Assembly: GCA_029204225.1 (NCBI GenBank)
Contig: CM055104.1
Location: 45,515,835-45,579,834 of the forward strand
From: Diphasiastrum complanatum
Lineage: Eukaryota > Streptophyta > Lycopodiopsida > Lycopodiales > Lycopodiaceae
Length of the DNA stretch: 64,000 nucleotides
Reading direction: 5' to 3'
Positions within the stretch are counted from its first letter, which is position 1, and the number at the start of each line of letters is the position of its first letter. The position numbers were made by a program, and so were the translations under genes. The notes beneath the pieces were generated by a model. It was not told where the DNA came from. It ran no database searches and saw nothing but the letters and a program-made list of their open reading frames with translations. This document shows, in pieces, positions 9,461 through 20,765 of the stretch.

Positions 9461-12320
9461 TTGAACATGGGATTCAGTATAGTCCTAGACTTGGATACCC
9501 GAGACTCCAGTGAATCAAGTTTATTAGTTATGCCACATCATACTGGACATGACCCGCAAGTAATTAATAACCTTGTGAGGCCCATACACACTAATTGGAG
9601 TTAGTACCAGGTTTGGGACCATATATGCATGTGTAGAGTATCAATAGCAATTCTATGAATAGAGGATCCATGCATAGAGACTCTATTCTAGATGAATCTA
9701 TGTATAGGAGAGTTAGGACCTTGTATTATTATATGCACAGGGGGTTCTTGAGCTTATATGAAGAGGCCAAAATCGCCCTACTACACCATCATTTGGTTGA
9801 TTCATTGTCAGGATCTCTCTCTACTCTCATGCTTCCTATTCCTTGGCTTGGGGGTAAAGCTTCTAGAGATTGATTGGTTGCTTTTATATTGAAGTTTTAA
9901 TGAGATGAAAAGATTTCCAGTCTGCAGCCCAAAATCATTTCTTAGTAGAAATTGCACATATTCAATAAATTGTAGCAAATTATGACTTTAAATATCAACG
10001 TGGAATCAAAGAATTAGAGAATCGGCACTTTGGAGGTAGAGGCTAGACAATCTTGATAAAACATCAGCCACCAATCTTTTGAAGCGTCAATCGATAACTT
10101 TGATCTTTTGAGATATTAAATTTAGCTTTGAAGACTGATTCCTCTCGTCATTTCAACAACAATCATTTTCAAATTGTATCCAATATACCTTTTAAGTTCA
10201 TAAAATTTCAGCTTGAAAATCATTATAGCTCCATGGATTCACAATCAAAAAATTTTCTATAGGGACTTCTCCTTTAGTATAAATGGCTTTATCATTTGGT
10301 CACCATTGTAGAAATGTATAAGTGATTTCATTCTAGCTGGGAAATAACCTTGATCGTGATATAAAAATACAAGTTGTCGCTTGCATATAATGCCTTTATG
10401 CGATCTTGAATTATAGTTAACCAACAATACAAAGGTGAACCCTAACAAGATCACTATGCACGATCTATCGTTTTGGGATTGAATGACAACTTCAAAAGAG
10501 TCTTTTTTTTATGTTAAAGCAAGTGAGACCACAAAATTGCACTTATTTCTATAGATATTCTCCATAAGTCACCTTTGAAAAAAATATCAAAACCTGTACT
10601 TTGCACTAGAGGGTTGGAACAACCAGTGTCACATGTACTACTTAGCGTCATGACTTGATTAGATAACCTAAGAATCCCTATAGTTTATAAAAAATGAAGG
10701 CAACATGTGGGTGTTGGGTGAAAGCAATTGCTAGAAATAATCAGCTTATAGTCTTTAACACCTATTAAATGATTGAACTTCAGATCAACTTGGTAAGGTA
10801 CTTATTGTTTCTCTGTGAGCATGCATGGATATAATTGAAATGCAACGCTCCAACCAATTCAAATAATCAAGACACCCCAATGAGTTATGCTAGCATTCAT
10901 TGTTAAATAAATTACCTTTTCATGGTTATCACAAGAAGTTTATTCAAGTAACACATCAAATCACATGATTGTAGTAGTCACAATTTGGAAGAAAAAAATC
11001 TTTTGTAGGTCTTTACACATGTTATGAAGACGAAATTTGAGGGTCCTATTAAATTTAAGACGCTCAATCTCCAAACACAAAGTTATTGGATATCGATAGT
11101 ACTTTTTGATCTTTCAAATAAATAATAGAACTAATCCAATAGCTGCTCTCCAATAAATCAATGATTAAAAGGCATCTTCATATTGTGCACCAAATTGTGT
11201 TTTACATGACTTCAAATCTTTACATAAAAGAGCTATTTGAATAGAGTGATGTTGGAAAAAGTGATTAGTCATTCGTTGCTTTAGAAGAATCACTAAAGCC
11301 TTTTCAAACTCCAAATAAATCATGAGTTGTGTCTATTAGAAGTTAACATGAGGAATAGTGCAATAAATAATAGCTTAGATCATCACTTACAGTTCACATC
11401 AATCAATAAAGTTGATACTTTGATACTATAACCAACCGATACCACAATATATTGCTCAACAAATGTATACACTTGTCAACAAGTTTCAAAAGAAGTTACA
11501 ATCTTCCTTGAATGGCGGACAAAATAAGCTATAAAAGTATGAAGTAAATTCTTTGCTTTTGCAAGTGGCATGTTACTCCAAACCATTATAATGTAATGCT
11601 TGATGGGTCTGTACAATCGATTCTTTGAGTATACTTCTCAATTGGATTTGAGGAGGTGATAGCGAGTGCCCTTAATCTATTGAAAAAGACTAAACCATCA
11701 AGGTTGGGGGGATGAGTAAAATTCTTACCATGCATCTGTGGACTTGGACCTTGTTGTCGCACGGTATCGACATATCTTGGAACCTTGTGTTAGCTTGTTT
11801 AGGCTCGGTCGACTACTCGATGTACCTTTTCCATGAAAACACATGATGGTAATGAATTGCGCCACGTGCTGGTTGAAAAAAAACCAACTACTTTGAACTG
11901 AAACAAGAGAAAGAGAGATAAGTGCTCGGTTAACAAGCAATGCCCTTGATCTCTTGGGAGAAAGAGAAGAAGGGCTTGGTTAAGAGGGAATGCCCTAGGT
12001 CCCTTGGAAAGCGCTAAAAAATGCATAACACTTAACCTTCATTTGACCAAGAGAACAAAGGAGGCTGGATGGTGAAAAGTTTTTGACATGATGATAACCC
12101 CATTGAGAAAGGTAAGTGTTGTTTGTTTTTATCCATTAGTATAAAAGGAAGAAGAAACAAGAGGACCAAGTCTTTGAAGGCGTGCAATTATAGAACATCA
12201 CCTCAAGAACAATAAAAATCTGGAGAGGGTTGAGGCCATAATTTTCAAGAAAGGAAAAGTAGGGAGGGGAGGGAGAGCGAGGGCCCAAGGGGGCCCCCCA
12301 AAACAGATAGCGATAAAGAA
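9461..12320. other. Gene-free stretch upstream of the DUF506 gene
   Basis: No supported gene. At 9650-9890 the text resembles, in places, the LTR-like sequence at 56.5-56.8 kb (the CTTGGGGG segment followed by a GATTGRTTGG-like block), so an old LTR is possible. Near 10000-10400 a minus-strand reading contains words such as DWWLMFYQDCLAST and VPIENFLIVNPWSYNDFQAE separated by stops: a decayed protein of unknown type. The remainder is AT-rich and featureless. Confidence 0.4.
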
Positions 12321-12329
12321 AGGACTGCA

Positions 12330-12662
12330 CGCCAGGATCCGTGGCAACTGGGGCCAAGGGCCATGTGCCGGATCCACTTTCCTGCAGCTTCATTGGCCAG
12401 GCCCCCCAAATAGTTTTCTGTACCCTCTTCATTTCTGATAGCGCCCGCTCTTTCTTCAAACTAGCCATAACCCATGTACTTTTACCCCCCCTGGGCCAGG
12501 CCCCCAACCCTTCACCTCTCGCTGCCCGCCACGTGTCCCGAAGCTCGGAGGGGGACCACGGTCACGGATTCAAGTGGTCACGGACGCCCCCCCACCCCGG
12601 GTTCGAACCCGGGTGGGTCTTGACTTGGGTGGGGTGGTTTTTTTGTTCCCTTTTTTTTGTCC

Positions 12663-12704
<42 letters not shown>

Positions 12705-12720
12705 TGCTCTCTGTCTCTGT
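12330..12720 (+). promoter_or_regulatory. Putative promoter/5' region of the DUF506 gene
   Basis: A GC-rich island in AT-rich surroundings. It contains an ABRE-like CCACGTGT at 12529-12536, repeated GGCC/GGGCC motifs, two copies of GGTCACGGA about 20 bp apart (12560-12585) and a pyrimidine run (CT)n at 12664-12698, typical of plant core promoters and 5' UTRs. Assignment to the gene starting at 13603 is by proximity and strand only; a 5' UTR intron ending at the TTGTTGCAG near 13062 is possible. No clear TATA box was chosen. Confidence 0.35.
12664..12698. repeat. (CT)n microsatellite
   Basis: Uninterrupted CT dinucleotide run of about 35 bases within the putative 5' region of the DUF506 gene. 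Confidence 0.9.
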
Positions 12721-13602
12721 GTCTGCGCAGTAAATGCATGGCGATGGCCGTTGTGATTTGTAACTGCTGGAGATGCAATCGCGCTTTCGTCTTGGGACCA
12801 TCATGGCCATTGCCCGTGGGCCTCATCGTCGTCGTCGATGCTGCGTGCAGCTGCTGCCGCCTTCTCTGATGGAAATGGTACATTACTTAATTGGATTGAT
12901 TGATTGACTGATTGATTGATCGGTCGGTTTGGTTTAATTTGCTTTATGATCGACCATGGTTGCCTGATTGATGCCTTTCCTTCATCTGATCCTTGTGATT
13001 GATCACTGATCACGGAATATATGAAAGTGTTAGGAAGATAATAAGGTGTTGGTGTTGTTGCAGCTAAGCAAAGGCAAGTTGCTGTCTGGCCTACAGTAGG
13101 GGGCAGGCTCTTACAAACTTATTGGTCAACTTCTATGATGTAGCATTTGTGTTCGTGCTAAATATTGCTATCGACACCTCTGGAATTATCCGTGGGGAAG
13201 AAGTGTCTGCTGTAACTTGTAAGGTTTGGTTTGCTTCTAGCTTTACACCTTCCGGTGATGATCATGTTTAGATTCCGACCATAAATAATTCCAAGTGTGC
13301 AACGGCATTTCTCAGCTTTACCATTGGAAATGTCTTTTCCACAGAAACGGAAACAATATTACAGGAGTTGAAGGTTTCTGTGGTGGCGTTCTCGTATCAG
13401 TGCGCACTATATTACACAGCATAGCTGCCGTTCTTTGCTTCTGTGCACGTCTATGTCCTAGAATTTTGCATCCCTGCTGCAGGAGAGAGATTTTATCTAA
13501 ACATCGTAATTGTAGCGCCGCGGATCTAGCTGAGTCCTGCTCTATAGTTCATCAGACGTTCGTATCTTCTCAAAGAGATTGTAAGCCGCGTCATCTGTAT
13601 TA

Positions 13603-15257
13603 ATGCCAGGCCTTTCTTATCAGCGTTCGACTGCTAGCATCGAAACACATCTGAGTTATTTTTTTCTTCTTACTACAGATCATGAAACACTAGATAGAAT
13701 TACAAGCTCGGATTCAGTGCAGCCTCCCAAAGCACAACCGTGCCCTCTCGTTCCGACCAAGCATAAAACATGCAAGCCCTCCTATTCTCAAGCTTCATGG
13801 ATGATGCACATCAAGGAGGATGAGTGCAGAGGCTTCCATTCGTATAAATGGCCCGTGAACTCAAAGTCATGTCCAAAGCAGTTTAACATAGAAAACGGAG
13901 ATGGTGACAAAGATTTGGCAACCATGGTGCATGATTTTATCGAAAATGGTAGCTGCGGCTGTGAACATTATGATAGCAATGAATCGGACAATATTTCTCC
14001 GAGTCCGGAGATGCTCTGTAATAATTTGCAGGTAGTCGATCCCTTTTGTGTTTTTGAACATTATTTTACGAATCAACCGTAAGAAGGGATCTTTAATTAG
14101 TATTTTGTACTTCGTCGACATTTTCTTTCTGCAGCTGCTATTAAAACAAGAGCCAAGCATGTTCGCCCTACAAAGTCAGGTCATACTGCCTGGAGTACTA
14201 ACTATACTCCTGGTAGTGCAGGCTTTAACTTCAGCATTCAACTCATTTGAAAGGGACATAAAATCAGTGGTCGAAGTAGTCTTATCAACGCATAACGCGA
14301 AAGATATCGCTTGCAAAGTTGAGAATACTGAGTGTAAAGGAGGCTGTGTGCGGAGTTTTGTGGCTCATCACCTGAGATCTTTGAGGTACAACGCAGCAAT
14401 ATGCGATATCAAATGGCAGAATTCCGGGAAATTGCTTGGAGGTGAGATCTTTTCTATGTAGGATTATATCCATCTGAATGTCCCTTTTTAGACAAAATTG
14501 TAAAAAACGTACTGGTTTCGGACGGAAAAGCTTATTTCTAATTTGATGATATACTTCTCAAAGAAGGCTATTTATGTAAGCTTTGATTGATTTGGTATTT
14601 ACCTACAAGTTCTTCTGGACCGTTGATGCTGCTTAAATGATAACCAACTTATAGAACACCTTTTTGGCATATTACAGGCTTTATGAAGTTTATCGCATTG
14701 AGCTGTCTGTGTTTCTAATTGCCACAGGTGAGTATGAGTACATTGATGTCATATCAGACGACGGATATGAACCTGGGGATCGTATCGTGATTGACTTGGA
14801 TTTTCAATCTCAGTTCGAGATAGCAAGGCCTACACAGCACTATTTGGCAGCCTTGAAGCTACTACCGATGATTTTTGTGGGGCCTTGTAAAAAACTTGAA
14901 GAAATTTTATGCATTATGTCAGAAGCCGCAAAGTACTCTTTAAAGCAGAATTCTATGCATCTTCCTCCTTGGAGAACGCTCGACTACATGTGCGCTAAAT
15001 GGCTAACACCCTGCGATAGGAAACTTTATGACATATCATCATCTCTTTTCAAGGGGCATTCAAATCCGCATCTAATCTTGGGGCAGAAAGAACGCTCTCT
15101 TGCTTCATCAGAATCCAACCAATGTTTGGAACTGGTAAAACGTATCAAAGCAAGCTGTCACAAGGATGAGACTGAAAGAAAAGTACATGACTTCAAAAAA
15201 TTTCCTTCTAGAGTAGGCAAATCATATCTCATAAGAAAAAAGTCAAATGCCTGGTGA
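13603..15257 (+). CDS. DUF506 (PDDEXK-like nuclease fold) family protein, 3 exons
   Basis: Proposed exons 13603-14031, 14135-14441 and 14728-15257; all junctions are GT-AG with phases 0 and 1, giving 421 residues, in the usual size range of plant DUF506 (PF04720) proteins. Family marks in order: DLATMVHDFIEN (about 104-115), LRYNAAICDIKW near the end of exon 2, EYEYIDVI (247-254), RIVIDLDFQSQFEIARPT (264-281, with the acidic D268/D270/E276 of the PDDEXK-like core), LPMIFVG, AAKYSLKQNSMHLPPWRT and KWLTPC. Plant members are poorly characterised; some are tied to hormone or calcium-related responses, which is family knowledge only. The start is the first ATG of the open exon and is the weakest point; an upstream coding exon cannot be excluded. 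The segment near 14156-14220 is less family-like and could hide a further splice event, although the candidate intron (42 bp) is too short to be likely. The C-terminal 70 residues are basic and Ser-rich without a known domain. Confidence 0.88.
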
Positions 15258-17048
15258 TTTAGATATCGCTGTATTTTCAACATCTCTAGCAAGCACGTGA
15301 AGGAAGTCATTCGTTGTAGCTGACTGAAGGCCTGTATATAAAGCAGAGGCTTCTATAAAATTTGACCTTAGGAACCATGATTTGTCTGCAGAATAATAAG
15401 AAGCTTCAGCGTTAATGCTGTTTGGCAACCCTCTTAGCAATTAGGATTATGTTGGTATGTGCTGCTTTTGGTGGTAACAAAATACGCCCACGCGTATTAA
15501 CTAGGTGGAAAAAGGAGTGAGTTGATCATCATGTAATGTACCATGATAAAAAATGAAAGTTTTGAATCCGAAATGTTTTCATGTCAACTAAATTCTGATG
15601 CCACAGATCAAAACGTGCTACTTGTTTGGTGGCAGCTCTAATTCTTATTACGTATGTACAGAAAGAGCTATTTGAGAACCTCAATATTATCATAAGAGGA
15701 TGCATTCCAGTACACCACTTTTATCGACAATATTTTTGAAATCAGAATGCAAAGAAATTTTGATCTGCCTGGATACCACAACGGACGAAGGGCCACACAT
15801 ATCCATCTAACTTAGATAATGAAAGTTACGAATACTGGTGACTTTCTAGAGTACCGACTAAATAAAACTTGAAGAAAGTCTTCAGAGATTAGTATGTAAC
15901 TAAGATTATGCTGTCATGGAAATTAACTTACAATTGTGAAGACGTCTTAAGGCGATTACGCTTTTTACGGGACAAAATGTTCTTTTGCACCAAAGCTAGT
16001 ATATCCGTCTTGAGAAAACGCGATGTTAACTGGCTTTTTAAAGTTTTTGTTTAGATTGTGCTTGTGATTCAAAGGAGAAGAACAACAAATTAACCACCCT
16101 CGTAATACAATACCGTGCTGGAGTTATAGCAAAAATCAAATTTTCTCGGATCTTCCAGACGATTTTGATGCACTTGAACTGCTTTTGTTGATCAGAAACA
16201 GCCTGCAATTCACAGTTTGTGCAGTCTGTGTAACTAGAATTAGTTTAATGCTTGTACTGTCATGAAGAAATGGCTGCTCCTTACGGCGCAGCTTTACCGG
16301 TTGAACAGAGAGAGAGAAGCTGCATGGTAAGAAACAGATTGCAGTATCACACAGCCACACCCATTGCTTCTATTGCCAAGGTACCATTATTTTGCAAAAT
16401 ATTTGAATGCATGACATTGAACACTGGTGCTGAGAAAGTAGTAGGACGATAAAATACACAGCAACATAGAAGTTGCTAACTGACGGCCGTAAAAAAATTA
16501 AGTACAATCTTTGCCGTAGAGTTGAACTCCACATCTGCAGTTCTACATTATGTAAATGAAACTAGAAGTCCATATTATCTGAGAATGCTGGTGTGGCCTT
16601 TGGTGTCTCAAGCCTGCCATAGTGGGCTTCCTTTATACCTTACAATATTCAGCCTAGGAAATGCCAAGAAAACAAACACATAGGACTGATGTTATCAAAG
16701 ATGTCGGTCTTCATGTAGGTCTTTATGTTGGAGATCTTCTTGAAGAAAGGCTGCCTTGAGACTTGCAATGTTATGAATTTGGCATTGCTTCCAAAGATGG
16801 AGGCAAATTGACCATAGGGAATCTAGCAAACTTTGGAGCAAGGTTACCTTTTCTAATCTACTCGCTTGCTTCTTGCAAAATTTTTAGTTTTTCTTCATCA
16901 CCATTTGGTATCTCCGAAACACCTCTCTTAATAAACATCATTTGCATCTTTAGATTTCACATGGGAATTTTCACCATTGAATTTCTAAATCACCCGAGCT
17001 TCCAAGGGTGATGTTTGGAGAACAAAGGCATTATAGGTGGTTGTTGGC

Positions 17049-17050
<2 letters not shown>
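15258..17050. other. 3' flank of the DUF506 gene, no further gene seen
   Basis: AT-rich downstream DNA. Short open frames near 16136-16452 on both strands have no recognisable motif. One plus-strand reading near 16140 (FSDLPDDFDALELLLLIRN) looks coding-like but is isolated and followed by stops. No consensus polyadenylation site could be fixed. Confidence 0.4.

Positions 17051-17051
<1 letters not shown>

Positions 17052-17120
<69 letters not shown>
17052..17120. repeat. (GA)n microsatellite
   Basis: About 69 bases of pure GA dinucleotide repeats. It creates spurious Ser-Leu or Arg-Glu reading frames on both strands. Confidence 0.95.
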
Positions 17121-17123
<3 letters not shown>

Positions 17124-17397
17124 AAGAAGTCAATGTGATTGATTTCAAGAAATGTTTCCTTGGTCACTAGTAGACAATGGTCAAGTTTTAGTTGGTGACC
17201 TGAAGATGTGGTTCATCTTGCATGAACGGAATAGCATTCATGGGCCCATAACCATATTTGGAAAAGTAAGAGCGGGATGACAAAAAACACAACAACATAG
17301 CAGTTGTGAGGAGTCATATTGGACACATGGCATCATCCGGTTGGCTAAGAAGAGGCAGATTCTGAGATAGCAAAGATTTTGAAACGTCTTTAATCTG

Positions 17398-17525
17398 CAC
17401 CGTTGGATCACAACTGCTATGTTTGGTATTCGTGATCCAACGGTGGGCTACATGTTGTAGCCACCCTTGCCGCTCAACGGCTCAGAGTGCTACAGCCGGT
17501 AGCCCATCTCCGCATCACGAATACC
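17398..17525. repeat. Cluster of overlapping inverted repeats (MITE-like hairpin)
   Basis: Perfect 14-bp arms CACCGTTGGATCAC (17398-17411) and its complement (17432-17445). A 12-bp arm GGTATTCGTGAT (17425-17436) is repeated inverted at 17514-17525, with an additional inner GGGCTAC/GTAGCCC match. Inside lie GGCTACA-TGT-TGTAGCC (17446-17462) and smaller GC-rich stems. The middle segment can therefore pair with either flank. No target-site duplication is evident. A small foldback transposon or MITE is the simplest reading. Confidence 0.65.
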
Positions 17526-17879
17526 TAGTCCATAGAACTTGCTAACTCATTTAGAGTATGGCCAATAAGAAAAGTTGAATCTTTTGCATAAAAAGTTCCA
17601 AGATCTATAACTTTACATTATTTAAAATCAAAATAGAAATATAAATTTTGTGATTGTGGGTATGGGTTTTCAGGCTTCATTTATAGCTTTGAAGCAATCT
17701 AGAAAATGCCATGAGATGGATAACATTGTCATAGAACAGGGAGGTGTAGACTGTTGACGTTAGACTAACACATATCCTTGGGAAATTTGCTTACCATACT
17801 CCAATAAATGGATATTTATATCATTAATAAAATAAAATAAAAGTACCACAATCATGGAGTACATTGGCAAATCAATTGG

Positions 17880-18080
17880 CTTCTATTTGAGCATTCTGAA
17901 TTTTTCCAGGATGTTTTGCAAATACCTCTCTTGGCTTAGAAAAAATGTCTTCTTGGTTTGATCACAAAGGATCTGAATGGCAAGTAAATAGTGGATTGGT
18001 CCTAGATCTGTCATGTCAAATTCTTTAGAAAGATTCGACTTAGTAATTTCTAACAGAGAGTTCCTACACAATTATGACTA
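17880..18080 (-). pseudogene. Copia reverse transcriptase fragment
   Basis: Minus-strand frame of about 62 codons with LSKEFDMTDLGPIHYLL and KTFFLSQERYLQNILEKFRM, the segment that follows the YVDD motif in copia RT. The YVDD box itself is not included. No LTR is recognisable at either end. Confidence 0.8.
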
Positions 18081-19894
18081 AAGTGCTAACTCTAGTCCCG
18101 ATCCAGATAGACATTGTGTCTCCCTAGACAACAAAAAGATTATTTAAATACTACTACACAAGAAATTCCATTACTAAGAAAATTTGTCATAGAGTTTGAG
18201 TTAACTTTTACATGACAATCGTCACGATGCTCTCTTTATTTGGGACTATGTCCTTGTAGCCCAAATGTAATTCGTATACACTCGGTACGACACCATGACA
18301 AGCTTTCAATTGACATTGTTTTTTGATAGCTATTATGCATTGAATTGAGGCATTGTTTATCTTGGGCTATATGATAAAGAATGTCTCGTGTTGCAAAATT
18401 TTGAGAAAGCTCTGAGATATCTTTCTCAATCAACAATCTTTGAGCTCTTGTCTAGAAAGCTAGTCAACAACTAGTCTTTGGAAGTCCGAGTCTTGAATTT
18501 TAGGAAGTTTAAGTAGGGCATCTTTTGCTTAGAAATTAGGCCACTTTAGACTGATTGATGTGCTTTAAGTAATCTGCATAAGGATTGGTAGTATTGCCAT
18601 GCTTGCTTGATTTCTAGCTTAAATTGTGATGATTGATGAGTACTTTGATCTAATCTACCCCTATCGAAGGAGTGAGGACACCTATTTGAGTGCTTTGAGA
18701 GTGGTTAGGTCAAATCTTGCCTTTTGCTTTTGTGCTTTGATCTTGTAAGATCAAATTTTCATCAATATTCCAAGTTTCAAGCCACTAGTTTTGTGTTGGT
18801 TGATTCAAGATGCAAAATCTTTTGTTTTGAGAGTAAAAGACTTGAATAAACAATTGTCTTGTATTGCACATGGCATTATAGAGGGAGAGATTGTTCAAAT
18901 CATGATGAGTATTATATAATGAGTATGCTAAATTGAAACAATCCTATGCTATCTTGGACTATTTTGAATTACATTATTCATGCTTCACAAGCTTGGAAGC
19001 ATGTAGATTCATGGTGAAGTTGACAAGCTATGTTCACAAAAGGACAGAAGATGTGGGGATTGGAATACAAGGCTCAAGGAATGAAAGTCGCACCTTAAAC
19101 GGAATGGCCTATCGAGTCATCACATTTTTGTGGGAAAAATGGCCCAAGTATTGCATCATGTGCATATAAGTCCAACTTGAAATGTCTATCTTTAATATTT
19201 TAGAAAATGACCCGAGTATGACATCCTCCTGCATGTGTTAGCCCAACTTGTGATGCCAAAGCATAGGACAAGCAAAACAATTTTGAAAAGCTAAAAGGTT
19301 AAGACTATTAAATTTATAAGGTTTAAAAGTTTCCCAAGTTAAACATTCTATCTTGTATGACTTAATCCCATAAGTAGAAGTGGGAAGGGGCTCCATTTGG
19401 TATACTATAAAGGGAATCTTTTTTTTTGTAAATAAAATCCTTAATGTATGAGAAGCAAACATTGCCATTTAGGGTCCTCAACTATTCTATTTTGGTGTAT
19501 GGTTGTTTTTATCTTGCTTTTGTGTTTCTATCTCATCTCTATGTTACTAAGATTTCTATAGCTCCCATTGAATGTTAAGATGCTTAATCTTGTGTCAGAA
19601 AGTAGTTGGTTAGTATTGGTGATGAATGTTATTGATTTGTGGTAGTTAGTAGGTGGTTGTGGTAGTTAGTAGGTGGTGGATGTGTGAGTTTGTGTAAATA
19701 TTAGATAGTTGTGGTTTATGTGATAGGAAAGGTGCTATTTGTGCAGTTTTTTGTGATTTGTAGCTAGAGGAAAGGCCATCTTCCATGCTCTCCATTGGAA
19801 TAGACCACAATTCTAGCTTGACTAGTTTTGGTCACATGACTTGTAAATAGTTAGATGGTCATGATGTGGCTTGTCACACGTGCCAAATAGCGGC
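18081..19894. other. Gene-free stretch with weak copia traces
   Basis: No complete gene. Minus-strand sequence near 19250-19470 reads NCFACPMLWHHKLG, reminiscent of the GAG-pre-integrase LWHxRLGH motif of copia elements, but lacks the rest of the domain. Two near-identical GTGGTAGTTAGTAGGTGG units occur near 19639-19678. Other open frames show nothing. Confidence 0.35.
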
Positions 19895-20300
19895 TATTCA
19901 TAGTATGAGGTTGTCAAATGCGTCATCTAGTTGGATGTGATGTGTTGGCATCCATCCAGTTAGGACTTTTCAAAAATTACTTGTTATTAAAAAGGCAAGT
20001 CGATGGCTTTGGTCACAAATAGTCTGTGTTCAGATTTTGACGTAAACTGTTATGCGAAATATGCGAAGGTCTTTACCAAAGTTATTTCCTTAACATTTGA
20101 GGCATCTGGCATTTTACAAAAAAGCCGAAGTAAAAGAAAATGCTGAAAGATAAAAATCTCGAAAATGTCGACACTGTGAGCTATTTTCGAGTAGTTATGC
20201 AGACTGTGTAAAAACACGAAAAATGCTGCAGGTCTGGATAAAAATTGGACGAAGATTAAAATGTCAATTAGTCGATTAGTAGGAGAATGATCCAACATCT
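19895..20300 (-). repeat. Second copy of the 9-kb copia LTR (U3 remnant)
   Basis: Collinear with 9015-9460: the GTCAAATGCGTCAT and GTTGGCATCCATCCAGTTAGG blocks, the GTCGATTAGTAGGAGAAT end and the terminal CCAACA (minus-strand TGTTGG) at 20300. The copy has fewer internal 27-bp units and many substitutions. No internal element sequence adjoins it, so it is a solo or truncated LTR. Confidence 0.75.
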
Positions 20301-20389
20301 TTGTTATTGTAGAAATGTACAAAACACCTTCGGTGTTTTGTACATTTCTACAATAACAAAGATGTTGGATCATTCTCCTACTAATCGAC
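20271..20389. repeat. Perfect inverted repeat, 58-bp arms with 3-base loop
   Basis: 20271-20328 and 20332-20389 are exact reverse complements, separated only by TTC. The left arm consists of the last 30 bp of the LTR plus 28 bp of flank; the right arm therefore recreates an LTR start in the opposite orientation, which breaks off after 27 bp. Either a genuine palindrome formed by fold-back repair or replication, or an assembly/read fold-back artefact. Confidence 0.97.
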
Positions 20390-20399
20390 TTCGGATTTG

Positions 20400-20580
20400 G
20401 AACACACATGCATGCACGCACATGCACACGTGTGAGTGAGTGAGTGAGTGAGTGAGTGAGAGAGAGAGTGAGAGAGAGAGAGAGAGTGTGTGTGTGTGCG
20501 CGCGTGTTCGTTGTGTGTGTGTGACCCCTGACACAACGAATGCGTGTGTGCGCGCACGCGCGCACACACACACATCTCCA
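20400..20580. repeat. Alternating purine-pyrimidine low-complexity block
   Basis: Contains (GTGA)n near 20431-20465, (GA)n, (GT)n, alternating CG/CA runs (GCGCGCACGCGCGCACAC) and an imperfect hairpin with TTCGTTGTGT/ACACAACGAA arms (about 20508-20540). The composition favours Z-DNA and cruciform structures. Long frames across it are compositional artefacts. Confidence 0.75.
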
Positions 20581-20668
20581 TATAAAAAATCTTTTGTGGA
20601 TGAGATATATTGTATGAAGTATAGAGTCTAGAGTTCTTTTTTCACCTTCTCTCTTTCTCACGGGCCCT

Positions 20669-20670
<2 letters not shown>

Positions 20671-20762
<92 letters not shown>
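20671..20762. repeat. (CT)n microsatellite, about 92 bases
   Basis: The longest simple repeat in the window, uninterrupted CT dinucleotides. It produces a false Arg-Glu reading frame of more than 200 codons on the minus strand. Confidence 0.95.

Positions 20763-20765
<3 letters not shown>

Noticed and set aside
12585-12625. tRNA gene suggested by GGTTCGAACCC (12600-12610)
   Set aside because: The B-box-like word is perfect but lies within a larger GC palindrome. No A box, acceptor stem or anticodon arm can be placed on either strand.
14179-14220. 42-bp intron in DUF506 exon 2
   Set aside because: Borders GT...AG exist and the length is a multiple of three, but 42 bp is below normal plant intron size; left as coding.
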